NCBI GenBank assembly: GCA_945878115.1
Contig: CAMDVD010000009.1
Location: 1-64,000 of the forward strand
DNA: 64,000 nucleotides
Direction: 5' to 3'
Source of the DNA: Chitinophaga pinensis
GTDB lineage: Bacteria > Bacteroidota > Bacteroidia > Chitinophagales > Chitinophagaceae
This document shows, one piece after another, positions 58,503 through 64,000 of this stretch. Within the stretch, counting starts at the first letter, position 1; each line of letters begins with the position of its first letter. Below the pieces are notes generated by a model. It did no database searches, had not been told where the DNA came from, and saw only the letters and a list, made by a program, of their open reading frames with translations. The position numbers were made by a program, and so were the translations under genes.

Positions 58503-59546
58503 ATGAAGAAAATATTTATTTTAACCTTAGTGATATGTATTTATGTGCAAAAAATTCAGGCACAATATTATAGCACGGCTGTAGGCTTGAATGGTGCAGC
58601 ATTGAAGACGGCACTTCATCAAATCATCAAAAACCATAATGATCAAGGTTGGCCTTTGTGGAGTTTTTTTTCTTCAACGGATGATATTAATGGTAATCAA
58701 ATATGGGATATTTATTCTGATATTCCAGGAGGAACTCCGCCATATCTGTATACTGTTGTCACTAATCAATGTGGAACCTATTCACAAGAAGGGAATTGTT
58801 ATAATCACGAACACACTTGGCCTAGTACTTATTTTAATGATAACCAACCCATGCGTACCGATTTGAATCATGTATTTCCAACCGATGGATGGGTAAATAA
58901 TAAACGCAGCAATTTTCCATACGGTAATGTGACTTCTGTAACTTGGACATCTTCTAATGGTTCAACATTAGGTACATCTAATACCTATGCTGGTTATACG
59001 GATAAGGTATTTGAACCAATCGATTCATTCAAAGGCGATTTGGCAAGAGTGTATTTTTATATGTCTACTCGATATGAAAGTGAGGATGCTGGCTGGCAAA
59101 ATTGGGTCATGGCAAATGGCGCTGTACTTACCACTTCCGCCATCAATTTATTATTAACTTGGCATCACAATGATCCAGTAAGTCAAAAAGAATTGGATAG
59201 AAATGAGGCCGTGTTTACTATTCAAGGAAACCGTAATCCATTCATTGATCATCCCGAATACGCAGATTGTATTTGGGGCGCTGGGGATTGTAGTTCTCTT
59301 TCCATTAAAAAAATATCTTGGGAAAATAGTATTCAATTATTGCCAAATCCTTCTACTGCCAATTTACATATCCAAATAGGAAATGAAATTCATTTATTTT
59401 CGGTGCAAGTAAAAAATATGGTCGGTACCACTTTACAAACTTGTTCTTCCAATAGCCTAGATATTTCATCATTGCCAGTTGGAAACTATGTGCTTTCTTT
59501 AGCAACAGATAAAGGGTTGGTTCACAAATTATTTACCAAAAATTAA
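58503..59546 (+). CDS. Secreted endonuclease I family nuclease with T9SS sorting domain
   Basis: CYNHEHTWPSTYFNDNQPMRTDLNHVFPTDGWVNNKRSNFPYG; WHHNDPVSQKELDRNEAVFTIQGNRNPFIDHPEYADCIW; LLPNPSTANLHIQI. Confidence 0.93.
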   Translation: MKKIFILTLVICIYVQKIQAQYYSTAVGLNGAALKTALHQIIKNHNDQGWPLWSFFSSTDDINGNQIWDIYSDIPGGTPPYLYTVVTNQCGTYSQEGNCYNHEHTWPSTYFNDNQPMRTDLNHVFPTDGWVNNKRSNFPYGNVTSVTWTSSNGSTLGTSNTYAGYTDKVFEPIDSFKGDLARVYFYMSTRYESEDAGWQNWVMANGAVLTTSAINLLLTWHHNDPVSQKELDRNEAVFTIQGNRNPFIDHPEYADCIWGAGDCSSLSIKKISWENSIQLLPNPSTANLHIQIGNEIHLFSVQVKNMVGTTLQTCSSNSLDISSLPVGNYVLSLATDKGLVHKLFTKN

Positions 59547-59547
59547 T

Positions 59548-60213
59548 ATGTCTTTACTTACCCAAATTCAAGAAGAGCTGCAACAAAATAAAACCACTTT
59601 GGTTGCGGTTTCCAAAACAAAGTCTTGCGAAGCCATTCTAACTTTGTACAATGAAGGTCAAAGAATTTTTGGTGAAAATAAAGTGCAGGAATTAGTAGAG
59701 AAGCAAGCCCAATTGCCTAAGGATATTCAGTGGCATCTCATTGGTCATTTGCAAACGAATAAGGTAAAATATATTATACCTTTTGTGGACATGATCCATT
59801 CGGTGGATAGTTTGCATTTACTTCGAGAAATTAATAAACAGGCGAACTTGCAAAATAAAATGGTTAGCGTGTTGTTACAAGTACATATTGCGCAAGAAGA
59901 CAGCAAATTTGGTTTGGATACGAAGGAACTTGTCGAAATAATGGAATATTATACAGCCGAAAATTCTTCATTAAGCAATGTCACTATTTGTGGTTTGATG
60001 GGCATGGCCACTTTCACGGAGGACGAACAAATTATTCGACACGAATTTAAGCAGTTAATGGAACTTTTTACTTTTATAAAAAACGGTTATTTGATTCACA
60101 AGAAAGATTTCAAAGAAAGATCGATGGGTATGAGTGGTGATTATAAAATTGCAATGCAAGAAGGAAGTACCATGGTGAGAATTGGGAGCTTATTATTTGG
60201 GGATCGAAAATAA
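59548..60213 (+). CDS. YggS family PLP-dependent protein
   Basis: TLVAVSKTKSCEAI, RIFGENKVQELVEK, WHLIGHLQTNKVKYI, MGMSGDYKIAMQEGSTMVRIGSLLFG. Confidence 0.95.
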   Translation: MSLLTQIQEELQQNKTTLVAVSKTKSCEAILTLYNEGQRIFGENKVQELVEKQAQLPKDIQWHLIGHLQTNKVKYIIPFVDMIHSVDSLHLLREINKQANLQNKMVSVLLQVHIAQEDSKFGLDTKELVEIMEYYTAENSSLSNVTICGLMGMATFTEDEQIIRHEFKQLMELFTFIKNGYLIHKKDFKERSMGMSGDYKIAMQEGSTMVRIGSLLFGDRK

Positions 60214-60488
60214 TTGAAAATTATTGAGTGTCTATTTTTTTGTCAAAAATGGAAGTGGATGAAGAAAAAGATGTAGTAAATGCAAATGCAGTTGGATACA
60301 ATCCAATACCAATAGGCATTTACGAATAATTTATTTTTTTACTTTCTTGAGTAGTTAGTAAATTATGCATTGGAATTATATTTAAAATAATATATATTAT
60401 TTAATTTAATGTTTTGTATTTTAAAGAAATTCTTTAAAATACTTGTGTGAGATAAGAGGAAGTCTAATATTTGCAAAAAAAATATATA

Positions 60489-62681
60489 ATGAGCAATTTA
60501 CGTTTCAACGCGGTAAAAGAATTGAATCTTGGTACAAAAGACATTCGTGGATACGGAGATCAAAAAGTAACATCCTTATTTGCAAGTAATGTTTTTACAA
60601 CTAAAGCGCAACGAGAGTATTTGAGCGATGAGGCGTATAAAAGCATCATCACTTCGGTAAAAACGGGAAGCAAGATAGACCGTAAAATGGCGGAACAAAT
60701 TGCAAATGGCATGAAAGCATGGGCAATGGAAAGAGGTGTTTCTCACTTTTCGCATTGGTTTCAACCTTTAACGGGTGGTACTGCAGAAAAGCATGATTCG
60801 TTTTTTACTTTAAAAGGAGATGGAACGCCATTAGAAATTTTTGATGGAGATGCTTTGACACAACAAGAACCAGATGCGTCTAGTTTTCCAAATGGAGGAA
60901 TTCGTGCCACATTCGAAGCAAGAGGTTATACCGCTTGGGATCCCACTTCACCAGCTTTTATTTTGGAAATGGCTCACGGCAAAACGCTTTGCATTCCAAC
61001 CATATTTATTTCCTACAGTGGTGAATCGTTAGATACAAAAACACCATTATTAAAAGCATTAGATTTAGTCAATAAATCTGCATTAGATGTGTGTCATTAT
61101 TTTGATAAAAATATTACTCGTGTTGCACCTACTTTGGGTTGGGAACAAGAATATTTTGTAATTGAAGAGTCGATGGCGAATGCACGTCCTGATTTATTAG
61201 CAACTGGTCGAACACTTTACGGACATACACCAGCCAAAGGACAACAATTGGATGATCATTATTTTGGTGCTATACCAGAGAGAGTATTTGCTTACATGCA
61301 AGACTTTGAACAAGAGTCTTACAAGCTTGGTATTCCATTACGTACTCGACACAATGAGGTTGCTCCTTCTCAATTTGAATGTGCACCTATTTTTGAAGAA
61401 GTAAATATAGCAGTAGATCATAATTCATTATTAATGGATGTGATGCAACGTGTTGCGAAGCGTCATAAATTAAAAGTATTGATGCATGAAAAACCATTCG
61501 CTGGTGTGAATGGAAGTGGTAAGCACAACAATTGGAGTTTGGCTACAGATACTGGAATTAATTTATTAGCACCAGGCAAAACGCCACGAACGAATTTAAT
61601 GTTTTTAACCTTTTTTGTGAACGTATTAAAGGCAGTGCACACACACGCTGATTTGTTGCGCGCTTCAATAGCTTCTTCCAATAATGACCATAGACTTGGT
61701 GCGAATGAAGCACCACCAGCTATCATCTCCGTATTCATTGGAAAATATTTGACAGACGTTTTGAAGGAAGTAGAAACTCGAGTAACTGGCAAATTCACGG
61801 AACAAGATGAAGTGATTTTGAAAATGGACATTCATAAAAATATACCGGAATTATTAATGGATAATACCGATAGAAATAGAACTAGTCCATTTGCATTTAC
61901 AGGGAATAAATTTGAATTCCGTGCAGTAGGTTCAAGTGCCAACTGTGCTTGGCCTATGACGATTTTGAATTCGATCATGGCAAATACCTTGATTGATTTT
62001 AAGAAAGAAGTAGACGCTTTAATCGATAAAGGCGAGAAGAAAGAAATAGCAGTTTTACATATCATTCGTAAGTATATTACAGAAAGTAAAGCAATCTGTT
62101 TTGAAGGCGATAATTATAGTGAAGCTTGGGCACAAGAAGCAGCGCAAAGAGGATTAAATAATTTCAAGGACACACCTAGAGCTTTAGATGTTTTCGCTAC
62201 GGATATCACAAAAAAATTATTTAAGGATTTAAATATTTTTACGCATAAGGAAGTGGAAGCTCGACATGAAATTATGTTGGAAGAATATGTGAAGAAGGTT
62301 CAAATTGAAGCAAGGCTCATGGGCTATTTGGCAAGTAATACCATTTTGCCGCCATCTATTCAATATCAAAATATGTTGATTGAAAATGTAAAAGGCTTAA
62401 AAGAAATTGGCTTGAAACCAGAATCATTTAAAGCGCAAATGGATATCATAGAAGTTATTTCTACACATATTAATTCTATCAGTGACCAAGTAGAAAAAAT
62501 GATAGAAGCAAGAAAAGTCGCTAATGAATTAGAAGATATGCATGCGAAAGCTGTTGCCTATTGTGATCAAGTAAAACCATATTTTGATACCATTCGTTAT
62601 CATGCCGATAAATTAGAATTGATAGTGGATGATAAAATATGGGTATTGCCAAAATATCGCGAGATGTTATTTTTAAGATAG
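60489..62681 (+). CDS. glnN: Glutamine synthetase type III
   Basis: MAEQIANGMKAWAMERGVSHFSHWFQPLTGGTAEKHDSF, GVNGSGKHNNWSL, RNRTSPFAFTGNKFEFRAVGSS. Confidence 0.96.
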   Translation: MSNLRFNAVKELNLGTKDIRGYGDQKVTSLFASNVFTTKAQREYLSDEAYKSIITSVKTGSKIDRKMAEQIANGMKAWAMERGVSHFSHWFQPLTGGTAEKHDSFFTLKGDGTPLEIFDGDALTQQEPDASSFPNGGIRATFEARGYTAWDPTSPAFILEMAHGKTLCIPTIFISYSGESLDTKTPLLKALDLVNKSALDVCHYFDKNITRVAPTLGWEQEYFVIEESMANARPDLLATGRTLYGHTPAKGQQLDDHYFGAIPERVFAYMQDFEQESYKLGIPLRTRHNEVAPSQFECAPIFEEVNIAVDHNSLLMDVMQRVAKRHKLKVLMHEKPFAGVNGSGKHNNWSLATDTGINLLAPGKTPRTNLMFLTFFVNVLKAVHTHADLLRASIASSNNDHRLGANEAPPAIISVFIGKYLTDVLKEVETRVTGKFTEQDEVILKMDIHKNIPELLMDNTDRNRTSPFAFTGNKFEFRAVGSSANCAWPMTILNSIMANTLIDFKKEVDALIDKGEKKEIAVLHIIRKYITESKAICFEGDNYSEAWAQEAAQRGLNNFKDTPRALDVFATDITKKLFKDLNIFTHKEVEARHEIMLEEYVKKVQIEARLMGYLASNTILPPSIQYQNMLIENVKGLKEIGLKPESFKAQMDIIEVISTHINSISDQVEKMIEARKVANELEDMHAKAVAYCDQVKPYFDTIRYHADKLELIVDDKIWVLPKYREMLFLR

Positions 62682-62706
62682 AATATTCGAAATCAAAATA
62701 GTAAAC

Positions 62707-62734
62707 AAAAGCGTTCCAGTGATGGAACGTTTTT
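62707..62734 (+). terminator. Intrinsic terminator after glnN
   Basis: AAAAGCGTTCC-agtgat-GGAACGTTTTT. Confidence 0.8.
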
Positions 62735-62940
62735 GTTATATTTTCGTCTTGTAATAGGGATATAGTTTGTGTCGAACTTGAACAGTTTATAGTTCATAAC
62801 GGACATGTATAAATTTGAAAAATTTTGGCTTATTTAATAAGCAAAGAAAAACGAAGTATTACATTCGTTAAATAATACACCTTAAACATTGTAGCCATAT
62901 TGGCAATAATGGAGCTAGCATCAGTACTTCAATTAACACA

Positions 62941-63684
62941 ATGAGACCAATTTTCATCATCCCATTTTTACTTTTGGCACTGCAAAGTCTTGGTCAAAGG
63001 AATAAACAAATCTTGCAGTTTAATAAAGCGGATTATCCTGTTTCGAAGTTTGTAAACATCTCGGATACATCTTATTTGGGTCAGGTAAAAATTATAGTCA
63101 CCATGTCACATCCTATTCAGAATTCGGATGTGAATTTTAGTTGCCGTTCTTGGTTAACTATCCTAAAAAATAATAAAGTAACAACTCGAAAATTCTATGA
63201 TATTGAAGCGGTTGGTGGATGTGCTGGATTATATAAACCAACTATACAACCTTGCAAAAATTATTTCATTTTGTCGAAATTTGGCGATTATGCAGGACAA
63301 ACTTTAATTGTGGATACAAACGGTAAATTGACCATATTAATAGGTGGTGCATTTTCTATTTCAACAGACAAACATTATCTTTTTGCTACTTACGACTCAG
63401 ATGTTTCAGGCATAACCATTTACGACTTGAAAAATAAGAAAATAATTTTGAGTAAAGAAAGCATGGGTGAAGAACGCTTCAATGCATTTTATTTTGAAGA
63501 TGGAACTTATTTCGTCAGCATGGAACATAATGACACTTCAAAAGAAATTTCTGTTGGCATATTGGATGTCAAAAATAAAAAGATTACCATGGTGAAGAAA
63601 CCGAATTCATTTCTGAAGAATAAACTTAAACTAAAAATGTATAACGAAGTGCAGAGTTTAGCTAAATGCAATTGCGGACAATAA
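62941..63684 (+). CDS. Secreted hypothetical protein
   Basis: Signal peptide MRPIFIIPFLLLALQSLGQ; beta-rich; no family recognised. Confidence 0.6.
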   Translation: MRPIFIIPFLLLALQSLGQRNKQILQFNKADYPVSKFVNISDTSYLGQVKIIVTMSHPIQNSDVNFSCRSWLTILKNNKVTTRKFYDIEAVGGCAGLYKPTIQPCKNYFILSKFGDYAGQTLIVDTNGKLTILIGGAFSISTDKHYLFATYDSDVSGITIYDLKNKKIILSKESMGEERFNAFYFEDGTYFVSMEHNDTSKEISVGILDVKNKKITMVKKPNSFLKNKLKLKMYNEVQSLAKCNCGQ

Positions 63685-63845
63685 ACTCAATAAGTAAAAT
63701 TAATTGCAACAGACCAAAAATTTCAAAATAGAACCACCAAGAATATTTCCAATTTATTTTTAAGTGTTCAACTGCACTGATTAAACACAGCTAAATTATG
63801 TTGTATGAAAGAGGTCTAGTATATTTACCACCTCAAAAAATATTC

Positions 63846-64000
63846 ATGAAGAGAGTGTATAATAATATCGTAGAAGCAATAGGAAATACCCCATTGGTAC
63901 GATTAAATTCCATTACAAAAGATTTCCCTTGTCCTGTGTATGCGAAGGTTGAATATTTTAATCCGGGGAATAGTATCAAAGATAGAATAGCATTGAATTT
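63846..64000 (+). CDS. Cysteine synthase / cystathionine beta-synthase family, 5' part only
   Basis: IVEAIGNTPLVRLNSITKDFPCPVYAKVEYFNPGNSIKDRIALN (PLP Lys motif). Confidence 0.92.
   Translation, partial: MKRVYNNIVEAIGNTPLVRLNSITKDFPCPVYAKVEYFNPGNSIKDRIALN

Noticed and set aside
60249-60357. Small ORF starting MEVDEEKDVVNANAVGYK… upstream of glnN
   Set aside because: Too short, no supporting signals, frame runs into AT-rich low-complexity DNA

Overview
AT-rich Bacteroidota chromosomal window (TAnnTTTG promoter motifs, many T9SS cargo proteins, GS type III, DUF6089, putative porin). It is mostly ordinary housekeeping: serA/HAD/FAD-oxidase operon, ung, PNP, topA, prs, lptF/G, ychF, dNK, trpS, purC, amino-acid permease, YggS, glnN and the start of a cysteine synthase. 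In between are eight T9SS cargo proteins (7 type A, 1 gliding/type B), an arsenic-type cluster (arsR / DUF6428 / small ORF / arsC-like) and a PIN-domain toxin-antitoxin pair. The less ordinary content is intergenic. (i) A dispersed ~86-139 bp repeat is present in 4 copies plus one chimeric relative. It carries up to three consecutive hairpins whose stems change in a compensatory way between copies, so it is a candidate structured RNA or mobile repeat. (ii) Degenerate 7-bp-phase arrays (consensus GTAAGGC) occur at four loci, three of them followed by or associated with a TTTGGAATTTGGGATTT module. (iii) A 6-copy, exact 52-bp-period tandem repeat has an A-A-B-A-B mosaic. (iv) A LytTR-type response regulator is truncated just before the phospho-acceptor Asp at the left edge. 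(v) Several TAnnTTTG -7 boxes lie 4-9 nt from start codons, suggesting leaderless mRNAs. No rRNA, tRNA or CRISPR was recognised. All family names come from reading motifs by eye; no searches were run.
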